From the NCBI RefSeq assembly GCF_002022275.1, contig NZ_MSDF01000058.1, positions 1 through 64,000 of the forward strand: 64,000 bases of DNA, in the 5' to 3' direction. Under the pieces are notes generated by a model that saw nothing but the letters and a program-made list of their open reading frames with translations, was not told where the DNA came from and made no database searches. Numbering within the stretch: the stretch's first letter is position 1; every line of letters starts with the position of its first letter. This document shows positions 50,434 through 58,940 of the stretch, piece by piece. The position numbers and the translations under genes are program-made. Source of the DNA: Pseudomonas fluorescens. Its GTDB lineage: Bacteria > Pseudomonadota > Gammaproteobacteria > Pseudomonadales > Pseudomonadaceae.

Positions 50434-50448
50434 TAGACCAGTCGTCTA
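50434..50448. promoter_or_regulatory. candidate NemR-type operator
   Basis: TAGAC-CAGTC-GTCTA is a perfect 5-bp inverted repeat close to the NemR box TAGACC-N4-GGTCTA (from memory), just upstream of the tetR gene and therefore of the operon. Confidence 0.6.
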
Positions 50449-50589
50449 GTTCGTTGAGGGGATGTTAGGCGTCGGGCCAATCCTCAACAATGTCATATCC
50501 GCAAGGATTCCGGACACGGCGCACCGCCGGTTGCCGTTTACCCGGCACACGCCGACAATCGCCCCACTGAACGCCCCTGGAGAAACACG

Positions 50590-51534
50590 ATGCACAGCGT
50601 TGCGCTGCTGGTTTACCCCAATTTCGAGTGCCTGAGCCTCAGCACAGGGTCGGTGTTCGAGTGCGCGAACCTGCTGCGGGGCGAGCCGGCCTACGAATTT
50701 CACCTGGTGTCGCAGAACGGCGGCGCGGTCTCGACTTCACAGGGGTTCTCGGTGAACACCACGCCCATTCGAGCGCAGGGCTATGACACCTTGATCGTCA
50801 GCGGCTATATGGATTTTCGCCTGCCCGAGGCCAGCCTGCTGGAGCTGGTCAAGGCTGGCGCCGCGCAATCGCGGCGCGTGGCCTCGTTGTGCATGGGCAT
50901 TTTCGTGCTGGCCGAGGCCGGGCTGCTCGAAGGCAAGCGCACGACCACCCACTGGATTCACGCGCCAGCGTTTCGCAAGCGCTACCCGGCGATTCATCTG
51001 GAAGAAGACAAGCTGTTCGTGGTCGACGGCCAGATCTGGACCTGTGCCGGCATGAGCGCCGGTGTGGACCTGGCGCTGGCCATGGTGGAGAGCGACTTGG
51101 GCGGCGACCTCGCGCGGCGTATCGCGCGCAAATTGGTCATCGCCCAGCGCCGCGGCAGTGAGCAATCGCAGCTGTCGGCGTTGCTGGAACTCGACCCCAA
51201 GTCGGACCGTGTGCAACTTGCGCTCGCCTACGCCCGTGAGAACCTTACCCACGACCTGTCGGTGGAAGCCCTGGCCGATGTCGCCAGACTCAGCCCGCGC
51301 CAGTTCAGCCGGGTGTTTCGTGAAGAAACCGGACAAACCCCGGCCAAGGCCATCGAGTCACTGCGGGTGGAGGCGGCACGGGCGATGATGGAAACCAGCC
51401 GCCACCCGGTTGAAGTGGTGGCCCGCGAAACAGGCTTCGGCGACCGCGAGCGCATGCGCCAAGCCTTTCTGCGGGCATTCGGGCAGCCGCCGCAGGCGAT
51501 GCAGCAGGCGTTTAATGCAGCGCCGCCCGCGTAA
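50590..51534 (+). CDS. GlxA-type AraC regulator with DJ-1/PfpI N-terminal domain
   Basis: A 314-residue regulator. Residues 1-185 form a DJ-1-like domain (VALLVYPNFECLSLS, SLCMGIFVLAEAGLLEGKRTTTHW, CAGMSAGVDLAL). Residues 205-305 are the AraC DNA-binding domain (LSVEALADVARLSPRQFSRVFREETGQTPAKAIESLRVEAAR). GGAG lies upstream of the ATG. Its end overlaps the convergent GNAT gene by 23 bp. Divergent from the electrophile operon; target unknown. Confidence 0.92.
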   Translation: MHSVALLVYPNFECLSLSTGSVFECANLLRGEPAYEFHLVSQNGGAVSTSQGFSVNTTPIRAQGYDTLIVSGYMDFRLPEASLLELVKAGAAQSRRVASLCMGIFVLAEAGLLEGKRTTTHWIHAPAFRKRYPAIHLEEDKLFVVDGQIWTCAGMSAGVDLALAMVESDLGGDLARRIARKLVIAQRRGSEQSQLSALLELDPKSDRVQLALAYARENLTHDLSVEALADVARLSPRQFSRVFREETGQTPAKAIESLRVEAARAMMETSRHPVEVVARETGFGDRERMRQAFLRAFGQPPQAMQQAFNAAPPA

Positions 51535-52018
51535 TCAGGTAATTCACCAAGTGCGGGTCATCGTCCAGTTCCAGGGTCTGCACCGGGCGCGGCAGGTTGT
51601 CCAGCACCGTGCGCCAGAACGCCTGGGACACCTCGTCCTGGTCAAAGAAACGCACCATCCAGTTGGCCTCAGCGCTGCACAGCACCTGGGTGGCGATGGC
51701 GCGGCCAATGCCCTTGCGACGGTAGCGTTTAAGGATAAACAGATCAGCCAGTTCCAGCGCATCGATGCCGGGCAGTTCGCTGCTTTCGATCAGCAGGAAC
51801 CCGGCAATGTACCCATCCACCAGCAATAAGTTGGCGCTCCACTGCGGGTCTTGCCAGTAACGGGCCAGATGTTCGTCATGAATGTAGAAGCGGCCATCCG
51901 CCTCGACATCTTCCTGCTCCCAGTCCGAGGACTCATAGGCGTAGTACTGGTAAAGGTTGCGGATCAACTCAGCTTCTTCGGGGCCGGTCTGGATCAGTTC
52001 GACGGTGGTTTCAGGCAT
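51512..52018 (-). CDS. GNAT-family N-acetyltransferase
   Basis: A 168-residue acetyltransferase. The acetyl-CoA loop is LADLFILKRYRRKGIGRAIATQVL (motif A, R-x-x-G-I-G), followed by NWMVRFFDQDEVSQAFWRTVLD. ATG 52018 starts a compact GNAT; an open extension to 52192 is not homologous. Substrate unknown. Confidence 0.85.
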   Translation of the reverse strand: MPETTVELIQTGPEEAELIRNLYQYYAYESSDWEQEDVEADGRFYIHDEHLARYWQDPQWSANLLLVDGYIAGFLLIESSELPGIDALELADLFILKRYRRKGIGRAIATQVLCSAEANWMVRFFDQDEVSQAFWRTVLDNLPRPVQTLELDDDPHLVNYLITRAALH

Positions 52019-52197
52019 GGGGCTCTCGGTCAAAAAACGCAGGGCGCCATTGTTCACAAAACCCCGGCGCAGGCCAATACATTGCATAACCTTTCTGTTT
52101 GCTGAACCGATTGCGGATTTGTCCTGTCCCACCCAAAATCCTGAAACATTTAGAATAAACTTTCTCAGCTCCCCCCTATTGCTCAAGGACACTTATT

Positions 52198-53070
52198 TTG
52201 ACCAACGTCTGTTCCGCCGGCCTGGATGTAGGCTTTGCCTCCCTGGATTATCTGCAGATCTTCATCCTGGGCGTGATCCAGGGCATTACCGAGTTGCTGC
52301 CGGTGTCGTCCACGGCGCACATGCGCGTGGTGCCCGCCCTGCTCGGCTGGCAGGACCCGGGCTCGGCGTTTTCCGCGGCGATGCAGTTGGCGGCGCTGGC
52401 GGCGGTGGTCAGTTATTTCTGGCGCGATGTGCGCCAGGTCACCACCGGCAGCATCAGTGCGGTGCGTCGCGGTGACTACAACGACCGGTGGTTCAAGCTG
52501 GCGGTGGCGATTGTGCTGGCGACTATCCCGATTGGTATTGCAGGCCTGGCCCTGTCTTCGACCTTGAATGCCTGCAACTCGCCGTTGCGCGGCCTGATGG
52601 TGATCGGCATCTCCTGCGTGGTGATGGCGGTGTTGCTGGCAGTGGCCGAAGTGCGCGCCCGGCACACCCGTGAAATGGGCGAAATGCGCCTGCGTGACGC
52701 GTTGATCGTCGGCATCGCGCAAATCGGCGCGTTGATCCCGGGCGTGTCGCGTTCGGGCTCGACATTGACCGCTGCGCTGTTTCTGAACTTCAAGCGTGAA
52801 GAAGCCGCGCGCTTTTCCTTCCTGCTCGGCTTGCCGGCCATCGCACTCGCCGGCCTGAAGGAGCTATGGATGCTGTTGCACGTCGACATGCCCGCCCACG
52901 CCTGGCCGCACTTGATCTTCGGCCTGGTGGTCGCGAGCATTTCGGCGTTCTTTGCGATCTGGGGCCTGATGAAGTTCCTGGAACGTTTCTCCACCTGGCC
53001 CTTCGTGATCTACCGCGCGCTGCTGGGGATCTTCCTGATCGTGGCGGTCAGCACGGGCCTGTTGAGCTGA
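52198..53070 (+). CDS. uppP: undecaprenyl-diphosphate phosphatase UppP (BacA)
   Basis: A 290-residue inner-membrane enzyme recycling undecaprenyl diphosphate for peptidoglycan and other glycan synthesis. The two signatures are GITELLPVSSTAHM and IPGVSRSGSTLTAALF. About eight hydrophobic segments fit the fold. The start is TTG 52198 with AAGGA about 10 bases upstream; it needs no ATG to keep the first helix. Pseudomonads often carry more than one copy, and this may be an accessory one. Confidence 0.92.
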   Translation: MTNVCSAGLDVGFASLDYLQIFILGVIQGITELLPVSSTAHMRVVPALLGWQDPGSAFSAAMQLAALAAVVSYFWRDVRQVTTGSISAVRRGDYNDRWFKLAVAIVLATIPIGIAGLALSSTLNACNSPLRGLMVIGISCVVMAVLLAVAEVRARHTREMGEMRLRDALIVGIAQIGALIPGVSRSGSTLTAALFLNFKREEAARFSFLLGLPAIALAGLKELWMLLHVDMPAHAWPHLIFGLVVASISAFFAIWGLMKFLERFSTWPFVIYRALLGIFLIVAVSTGLLS

Positions 53071-53107
53071 TCCGGCACCACGCTCAAGCCCCAGTAGGCG
53101 GGGCTGT

Positions 53108-53242
53108 TGTGGCGAGCGGGCTTGCCCCGCGTTGGGCTGCGAAGCAGCCCTGAAACCAGCCTCTTCGAAATGCCTGACACACCGCATTCTTCTTTACTGG
53201 GGCTGCTACGCAGCCCAACGCGGGGCAAGCCCGCTCGCCACA
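53108..53242. repeat. REP-like inverted repeat, tgtggcgag type
   Basis: A 135-bp palindrome between the convergent uppP and TIM-barrel genes, with inner stem gttgggctgcgaagcagccc / ggggctgctacgcagcccaac. Confidence 0.9.
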
Positions 53243-53278
53243 AGGATATGCGGCAGCCTCTGATCCCACACTAGCGGA

Positions 53279-54097
53279 TCACTTCTGACAGCTGCGCCAC
53301 ACCTCACGCATCAACGCCTGCATCTTTAACGCCTCGGCCCAGCGGTCGCTGATTTCGCGGCCATCGGCGCCGGTGATTGCATAGGGCGGCGGGCCCAGTT
53401 CGCAGGTGAAGGACAGGCTGTGCGGCGCGTCAGGGCGCGCCAGCCAGTGTTCGATCCCGTAGCGCCACCAGCCGGTGAAGCGCTCCACCCAGGCCTGGTG
53501 CTGGGGGAAGTCCAGTGAGACCTGCACCTGCTCGCTGGTGGCCACGCGGCCGTGAAAGCCCCAGCTGTGACGCAGGATTTCGTGTATCTGCGCGTCATCC
53601 TCGCAGGCGCCAGGCTCGGGCAACTCGCGGCCAACGACGTAATGCGAGAGGTCGGCCAGCAGCTTCAAGTCCGGCAGTTGCGCGAGCAGGTCGAGGGTGA
53701 ACAGCAGGTCGTTGGTGAGGCGGTAACGGTGGGTTTCCAGCAGCACCGGGAAGTCCACCTGTTCGGCCAGGCGCTGCCAGCCTTCGACGAGTGTGGCTGC
53801 TTGCGATTGGGAGCGCGGTCGCACGTCGGCCTGCAACGTGAGGTGGTGACAGCCATAACGGCTGATCACGTCCAGTGCCGCCGCCAGGTCATCCACCGAT
53901 TGCGGGAACAACTGGCCTTCAATCTGCAAGCCCCTCGCCGTGGCGGCAGCGTGCAGGCGCGCGACGTCGGCGGGTTTCCAGTAATGGTCGGTGATGCCGT
54001 CAAAACCGGCGGCCTTGATGCGGTCCAGCTGGGCTTCAAGGGGACCCGGTTCGGTTTGCATGGCCCAGAGCGATTGGAACACCAGGAATTCGCGCAT
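53279..54097 (-). CDS. sugar phosphate isomerase/epimerase-type TIM-barrel protein
   Basis: A 272-residue xylose-isomerase-like TIM barrel (AP endonuclease 2 family). Visible are DRIKAAGFDGITDHYW, the ISRYGCHHLTLQADVRP strand, VLLETHRYRLTNDL with a catalytic-type Glu, and LLADLSHYVVG. It starts 1 bp after the ferredoxin reductase gene and is the last gene of the moc-like operon. In such clusters an isomerase of this family acts on an inositol-like ring or sugar acid; its exact step is not known here. Confidence 0.82.
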   Translation of the reverse strand: MREFLVFQSLWAMQTEPGPLEAQLDRIKAAGFDGITDHYWKPADVARLHAAATARGLQIEGQLFPQSVDDLAAALDVISRYGCHHLTLQADVRPRSQSQAATLVEGWQRLAEQVDFPVLLETHRYRLTNDLLFTLDLLAQLPDLKLLADLSHYVVGRELPEPGACEDDAQIHEILRHSWGFHGRVATSEQVQVSLDFPQHQAWVERFTGWWRYGIEHWLARPDAPHSLSFTCELGPPPYAITGADGREISDRWAEALKMQALMREVWRSCQK

Positions 54098-54098
54098 A

Positions 54099-55301
54099 TC
54101 AGCCTCGCAGCAAGTGTTTGAGGGAGCAGTCAGGGTCGGCCAGGCTGGCTTCGCTTAACGGGATTGCGGCGCTGATCAAGCGCTCGCACAACGCGATGTC
54201 CTTGGCCACGCTGTTGCCGGGCGCCCAGCCGCACGCGCCTTGAAGGCGGTGATCGGCGTCGAGATAGAACAACAGCAAAGCGCCGCCGGGGAGCGGGCGA
54301 CTGACCATCAGCGCAGTGATCACGCCCACTGTCCTCACACACCAGTCGTACTGATCCGACCAAAAACCCGGGACCGCCTCGAACGGCAGTTCGCGCCCCA
54401 GCAGATTCAACGCCGCATGCCGCCCCTGGGCCTCGGCGTTGCGCCAGGTTTCCTGGCGTTGATACACGCCGTCCCGACGAAACTCGCACACATCACCTGC
54501 CGCATAGACACTCGGCGCACTGGTGCGCAAATACGCATCCACGCGAATGCCCTGCCCCACGTCCAGCCCCGCCGCAGCGGCCAGTTCGAGGTTAGGCTGC
54601 ATGCCAATGCCGACCACCACCTGGTCACACGGCAGCCGTTCTCCGTCAGCCAGCACAACGGCGTCGGCCTGAAGGGATGCCAGTGCCACATTCAAACGCA
54701 CCTCCACGCCCTGCCGGCGATGCAGATTCAACAATGCCTCGGATATGATCGGCGACAACACGCGACCCGCCAGCCGGGGCCCGGCTTCAAGCACCGTGAC
54801 CTCACAGCCAAGGCTGCGCGCCGACGCCGCGACTTCCAACCCGATAAACCCGCCACCGACAATCACCAGCCGGGTGCCCGGGCGCAAGGCGGCGCGCAGG
54901 GCCAGTGCCTCGTCATGGGTGCGCAAATACAGCACGCCCGCCGGGCCTTGGGGCAAGCGCCGCGCGCGGCCTCCGGTGGCCAAGAGCAGCCCGGCATACG
55001 CCAGCCATCGACCGTCGGCCAGTTGCAGGCGCTGTTGCAACGGTTCCAGCAGCGTCACGGGGTTACGCGAGAGATGCTCGATGTTCAACTCGGCCAATCG
55101 CGCGCTATCGCACAGGCTGCAGCCTGCCAAATCTGCCGTGCCCTGCAACACGCCCTTGGACAGCGGCGGCCGTTCGTAGGGCAAGTGCGGTTCATCGCCG
55201 ATCAGGATCAGGCGCCCGCTGTAGCCTTCTTCGCGCAAGGTCAGCGCCGCCCGGCCACCTGCATGGCCGGCACCGACAATGATCAGAGCATCGTCCATCA
55301 T
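54099..55301 (-). CDS. ferredoxin reductase, FAD/NAD(P)-dependent (MocF-like)
   Basis: A 400-residue flavoprotein that would pass electrons from NAD(P)H to the adjacent Rieske ferredoxin. Two dinucleotide motifs are present, IIVGAGHAGGRAALTLREEGY for FAD and LVIVGGGFIGLEVAASARSLG for NAD(P)H, together with YERPPLSKGVL and VYAAGDVCEF. This is the layout of oxygenase-coupled reductases. The start overlaps the ferredoxin stop by 4 bp (ATGA). Confidence 0.93.
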   Translation of the reverse strand: MMDDALIIVGAGHAGGRAALTLREEGYSGRLILIGDEPHLPYERPPLSKGVLQGTADLAGCSLCDSARLAELNIEHLSRNPVTLLEPLQQRLQLADGRWLAYAGLLLATGGRARRLPQGPAGVLYLRTHDEALALRAALRPGTRLVIVGGGFIGLEVAASARSLGCEVTVLEAGPRLAGRVLSPIISEALLNLHRRQGVEVRLNVALASLQADAVVLADGERLPCDQVVVGIGMQPNLELAAAAGLDVGQGIRVDAYLRTSAPSVYAAGDVCEFRRDGVYQRQETWRNAEAQGRHAALNLLGRELPFEAVPGFWSDQYDWCVRTVGVITALMVSRPLPGGALLLFYLDADHRLQGACGWAPGNSVAKDIALCERLISAAIPLSEASLADPDCSLKHLLRG

Positions 55302-55621
55302 GGCGCCGTGACCGCGAGCAACACCCGCCCCGCTTCAACCCGCACCGGGTAGGTCTTGAGGTTGACGCACACCGGCGCGCCGAGGGCCTTGCCGGAGCGA
55401 TAATCAAAGCGCCCGTTGTGCTTGGGGCATTCGATGACGTGGTCCATCACCAGGCCGTCCGCCAAGTGAATTTTTTCGTGGGTGCACAAGCCGGCGGTGG
55501 CAAAAAATTCATTCTCGGCCGAACGGTACACCGCATAGGTGTGCGGCCCGTGGTCGAAGCGCAGCACGTCTTCTTCGTCTATTTCGCCCACGGCGCAGAC
55601 GTCGATCCATTGATCGTTCAT
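55298..55621 (-). CDS. Rieske [2Fe-2S] ferredoxin (MocE-like)
   Basis: A 107-residue Rieske protein. The cluster ligands are Cys46/His48 (LCTHEKIH) and Cys65/His68 (ECPKHNGRFD). It is the electron carrier between the reductase and the membrane oxygenase next door. The gap to the oxygenase gene is 27 bp. Size and motif match the oxygenase-type small Rieske ferredoxins such as MocE. Confidence 0.93.
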   Translation of the reverse strand: MNDQWIDVCAVGEIDEEDVLRFDHGPHTYAVYRSAENEFFATAGLCTHEKIHLADGLVMDHVIECPKHNGRFDYRSGKALGAPVCVNLKTYPVRVEAGRVLLAVTAP

Positions 55622-55648
55622 GGCGTTTTCTCTTGTTGTTAAGCGGGA

Positions 55649-56737
55649 TCAGCCAGCAGTGGCGTGTGCAGGTACCGGGGCGGTGGTTGCTGCCTGGGGC
55701 GTCAGGGTGCGCTGCACGAAATAAGCGGGATCGCGACGCTGCCGCCAGATCGTCGGGATGATTTCCCGGTAGGCCTCGAACAGGTTGGCGTACGGCGGCG
55801 GGCAATCAGCGCGGATTTCTTCGTGCAGTTGCGCCAGGGCGTGGTACGGCACCATCGGGTACATGTGGTGTTCGAGGTGGTAGTTCATGTCCATGTAGAT
55901 AAAGCGCAGCACGCGGTTCATGTAAATCGTGCGGCAGTTGCTGCGGTGGTCGAGCACATCTTCAGCCAGGCCCACATGCTGGGTGAGGCCAAACAGGTAG
56001 CCAAGCCAGGCCCCATAGAGACTCGGCAGCCCCACCAGCATCAACGGCAGCCAGCTGTGCAGGTACAAAGCGGTGCCGATCACGACCGCGTAAACGCCGA
56101 CCCAGATCCGCGCCGCGCGGAACACTTTGGGCCACTCGGATTCGGGAATGAAGTCTTGCTCCTGAGCGCTCATGCGCCCGCTGACATGGCGCGCCACGCC
56201 GCTGAAGGTCTTCCAGGCCAGGGGCAGATTGAACAGGCTCAGGCCCATCATCAACAGGCTCGGCGGGCGCGGCTCGACGATTTCCGGGTCACGGCCGACC
56301 ACGATGGTGTCGGTGTGGTGCCGCGCATGGCTCCAGCGCCACACATGGGGTTCAAAGATGCACATGAAGCTCGCTACCTGATACAGCACGTCGTTCATCC
56401 AGCGGGTCTTGAACGCGGTGCCGTGGCCGGTTTCGTGCCAGCGCGGGTTGGACGCCGTGCCGTACAGCACGCCATAGACCATAAAGAACGGCACACAGGC
56501 CCAGGAGCCCCAGAAGAAGTAGCCGCCAAACCCGCTGGCAAACAGCGCAATGAACCAGAGGGCGGTGTCGAGCAAGGCCGGGGCGTCGCGGCGTTGCATC
56601 AGCTCTTTCATGCGTTTACGCGAGATGGGCGACTGGTACCACTGGGCCGAGACCAGGCCTTTTTCTGCCGCGCGGGCAGCTTCCGGGCCTGTCAGGCTGT
56701 AGTCGCGCCGGGCGGGATGAGCGGTGGATTCAGGCAT
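55649..56737 (-). CDS. membrane fatty-acid-desaturase-like oxygenase (MocD-like)
   Basis: A 362-residue di-iron membrane enzyme. The three histidine boxes are HETGH (101-105), HARHH (137-141) and HLEHH (287-291), as in fatty acid desaturases, AlkB/XylM and the rhizopine demethylase MocD. Hydrophobic pairs around residues 58-95 and 215-250 anchor it. ATG 56737 has GGAG about 10 bases upstream. With the Rieske ferredoxin and reductase genes it reproduces the MocD-MocE-MocF set that removes the O-methyl group of rhizopine. The substrate here is inferred only. Confidence 0.9.
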   Translation of the reverse strand: MPESTAHPARRDYSLTGPEAARAAEKGLVSAQWYQSPISRKRMKELMQRRDAPALLDTALWFIALFASGFGGYFFWGSWACVPFFMVYGVLYGTASNPRWHETGHGTAFKTRWMNDVLYQVASFMCIFEPHVWRWSHARHHTDTIVVGRDPEIVEPRPPSLLMMGLSLFNLPLAWKTFSGVARHVSGRMSAQEQDFIPESEWPKVFRAARIWVGVYAVVIGTALYLHSWLPLMLVGLPSLYGAWLGYLFGLTQHVGLAEDVLDHRSNCRTIYMNRVLRFIYMDMNYHLEHHMYPMVPYHALAQLHEEIRADCPPPYANLFEAYREIIPTIWRQRRDPAYFVQRTLTPQAATTAPVPAHATAG

Positions 56738-56830
56738 TATTATTGTTCTCCGCAAGCGTGATGTTCAGGTGCTTTGCGAAACAAACGATAGTGAACCGGC
56801 AAATCCCCCTCAAGGCCTTGAATCCATTCC

Positions 56831-56880
56831 CTATCAAGCTATCATCGGGTCCCAGCGGGGCTTGATAGTTTTCTATCAAG
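56831..56880. promoter_or_regulatory. candidate LacI-type operators of the moc-like cluster
   Basis: CTTGATAGTTTTCTATCAAG (56861-56880) is a perfect 8-bp inverted repeat with a TTTT spacer, 18 bp before the regulator start. CTATCAAG recurs at 56831-56838, followed by a CTATCAT. Two to three half-sites between divergent genes fit shared repression. Confidence 0.65.
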
Positions 56881-56898
56881 ACGCTCATGGGGCCTGTC

Positions 56899-57951
56899 AT
56901 GAACAACAATAAACGCCCGACCATCGCCACCGTTGCCGCGCAGGCGGGTTTAAGTGTCGCCACCGTCGACCGGGTATTGAACGCGCGTGCGCCGGTCAAT
57001 CCAGAGACCGCCGAGCAGGTGTTCCAGGCCGCCGAAGCCGTGGGTTACTTTGCCGCGCGGCTGATCGGCCAACGTATTCGTGAACGCCGCCCCACTTACC
57101 GTTTCGGCATCCTGTTGCTGGGCACCGCCCAAGCGTTTTATGCCAACCTCGCCCAATCGATCAGCGACGCGGCGCAGCAGCACGCCAGCGCCAACCTGAC
57201 CTGCCAGTTCGACTACATTGTCGACCGAACGCCAAGCGCCATCGTCACGCAAATCGAACAACTGGCCGTGCAGTGCGACGCCCTCGCGGTGGTCAGCTTT
57301 GCCCACCCGCTGATCAACGCGTGCCTGGCGCAAATCCGCGAAGCCGGTGTGCCGGTGGTCGCCCTGCTCTCGGCTATCCACGAGCACGCCGCGGAACCCT
57401 ATGTGGGCCAGGACAACCGGGTGGTCGGACGCACCATGGGCTGGCTGCTCGCACGCATGTGCGGCGCGCGCAAAGGCAGCGTCGGGATTCTGTTGGGCGG
57501 CCATCGCTTTCTCGGCCATCAGGCGCGGGTCGAAGGCTTGCACGGCTACCTCGCCGAACACGCCCCCGGGCTCAAACCGCTGGAGCCGCTGATCAACCTC
57601 GACAACAGTGACATCACCGAAGAAGCCACCCTCGATCTGCTCAGCCGTCATAGCGACCTGCGCGGCCTGTGCGTGGTCGGCGGCGGCGGTGACGGCATCA
57701 TCAACGCCCTGGCGCAGCTGCCCGTGCGCCCGGCGTTGTGCTGCATTTTGCAGGAGTCCACCGAGCTGTCGCGCCGGGCCTTGCGCCAAGGCCTGATCGA
57801 CGTGGTGATGGACTCCCAGCCGCGCCAGACGGCCACCGCGCTGGTGCAGTTGCTGGTGGAATTACAAACCGCCGAGGCGTTCGACCTCTTGCGGCATCGG
57901 GTGTATATCGCACCACAGATCGTAACCTCGGAAAACATGGCGGGCGGATGA
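56899..57951 (+). CDS. LacI-family regulator of the moc-like cluster
   Basis: A 350-residue LacI/RbsR-type regulator. The DNA-binding domain is RPTIATVAAQAGLSVATVDRVLNARAPVNPETAEQV; the effector domain starts at about residue 75 (RFGILLLGTAQAFYANLAQSI) and resembles sugar- or inositol-binding proteins. ATG 56899 is taken, although an in-frame ATG at 56887 exists. It is divergent from the oxygenase operon, with a strong palindrome between them. Confidence 0.92.
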   Translation: MNNNKRPTIATVAAQAGLSVATVDRVLNARAPVNPETAEQVFQAAEAVGYFAARLIGQRIRERRPTYRFGILLLGTAQAFYANLAQSISDAAQQHASANLTCQFDYIVDRTPSAIVTQIEQLAVQCDALAVVSFAHPLINACLAQIREAGVPVVALLSAIHEHAAEPYVGQDNRVVGRTMGWLLARMCGARKGSVGILLGGHRFLGHQARVEGLHGYLAEHAPGLKPLEPLINLDNSDITEEATLDLLSRHSDLRGLCVVGGGGDGIINALAQLPVRPALCCILQESTELSRRALRQGLIDVVMDSQPRQTATALVQLLVELQTAEAFDLLRHRVYIAPQIVTSENMAGG

Positions 57952-58047
57952 TTATGAAGCGCGCCTTCAAAGCCTGAACAGGCGCGGCCCGATTGTGTGC
58001 CTGAGGTTAAAAGCGAAAGATCCCAGGCACACTCACAGGAGGTCACC

Positions 58048-58890
58048 ATGCCTGCACCCTCACAGAAAACCTGGCTTATCACAGGCGTCAGTTCCGGCTT
58101 CGGCAAGGCCTTGGCCGACGCCTTGCTCGCCGCCGGTGAACGCGTCGTCGGCACCATGCGTAGGCCCGAAGCCATCGAAGCCTTTGATCGCATCAAACCC
58201 GGCTATTCCTTTGCGCGGCTGCTGGATGTCACCGACAGCCTGTTCGTGCCCGCGGTGGTTGCCGAGATCGAGAAAAATATCGGCGCCATTGATGTGCTGG
58301 TGAACAACGCCGGTTATGGCTATGAAGGCGTGCTGGAAGAGTCGCCGCTGGACGATGTGCGCCAACAGTTCGAGGTCAATGTGTTTGGCGCGGTGGCGAT
58401 GATCCAGGCGATTTTGCCGTTCATGCGCAAACGTCGTCGCGGGCACATTCTCAACATCACCTCGATGGGTGGCCTGACCACCTTTCCCGGGTTGGGCGTG
58501 TACCACGGCAGCAAATTTGCGCTGGAGGGCATTTCCGAGGCGCTGGGTAAAGAAGTGAAGGCGTTTGGCATTCATGTCACGGCCATTGAGCCAGGCGGCT
58601 TTCGCACCGATTGGGCCGGGCGTTCGATGGTGCGGGCTGAACGCGCGATTGCCGACTATGACGCCTCGTTTGACGCGGTGCGTGCCTCGCGCCAGGCCCG
58701 CAGCGGCCATCAGGACGGTGACCCGGCGAAAGCGGCACTGGCAATGATGCAGGTGGTGGCCAGCAGCAAGCCGCCCGCGCATTTGCTGCTGGGCAATGAT
58801 GCGGTGGACCATGTGACCGCCAAGCTCGACGCCCTGCGCGCGGAGATTCACGCCTGGGAGCCGGTTTCGCGCGGCACCGACTTCACTTAG
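58048..58890 (+). CDS. short-chain dehydrogenase/reductase
   Basis: A 280-residue NAD(P)-dependent oxidoreductase. The cofactor motif is TGVSSGFG (12-19), NNAG follows (VLVNNAGYGYEG), and the active site is Ser (ITSMGG) with YHGSK. AGGAGG lies just before ATG 58048. The N-terminal TMRRPEA and C-terminal length match the classical SDRs of the 280-residue group often found beside AraC or LysR regulators. Substrate unknown. Confidence 0.9.
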   Translation: MPAPSQKTWLITGVSSGFGKALADALLAAGERVVGTMRRPEAIEAFDRIKPGYSFARLLDVTDSLFVPAVVAEIEKNIGAIDVLVNNAGYGYEGVLEESPLDDVRQQFEVNVFGAVAMIQAILPFMRKRRRGHILNITSMGGLTTFPGLGVYHGSKFALEGISEALGKEVKAFGIHVTAIEPGGFRTDWAGRSMVRAERAIADYDASFDAVRASRQARSGHQDGDPAKAALAMMQVVASSKPPAHLLLGNDAVDHVTAKLDALRAEIHAWEPVSRGTDFT

Positions 58891-58940
58891 GCAGCGCACT
58901 GAAACCCGCCACCCCCGGGCCGGCCTCGTCGCCGTCCCGG

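Noticed and set aside
2975..53242. Repeated REP-type blocks as a possible CRISPR array
   Set aside because: Copies are kilobases apart, palindromic and not separated by regular spacers; no cas gene is present.
54240..56761. Long plus-strand frames (370 and 365 codons) over the moc-like genes
   Set aside because: Gln/His/Arg-rich translations are shadows of the reductase and oxygenase genes, whose motifs are unmistakable.
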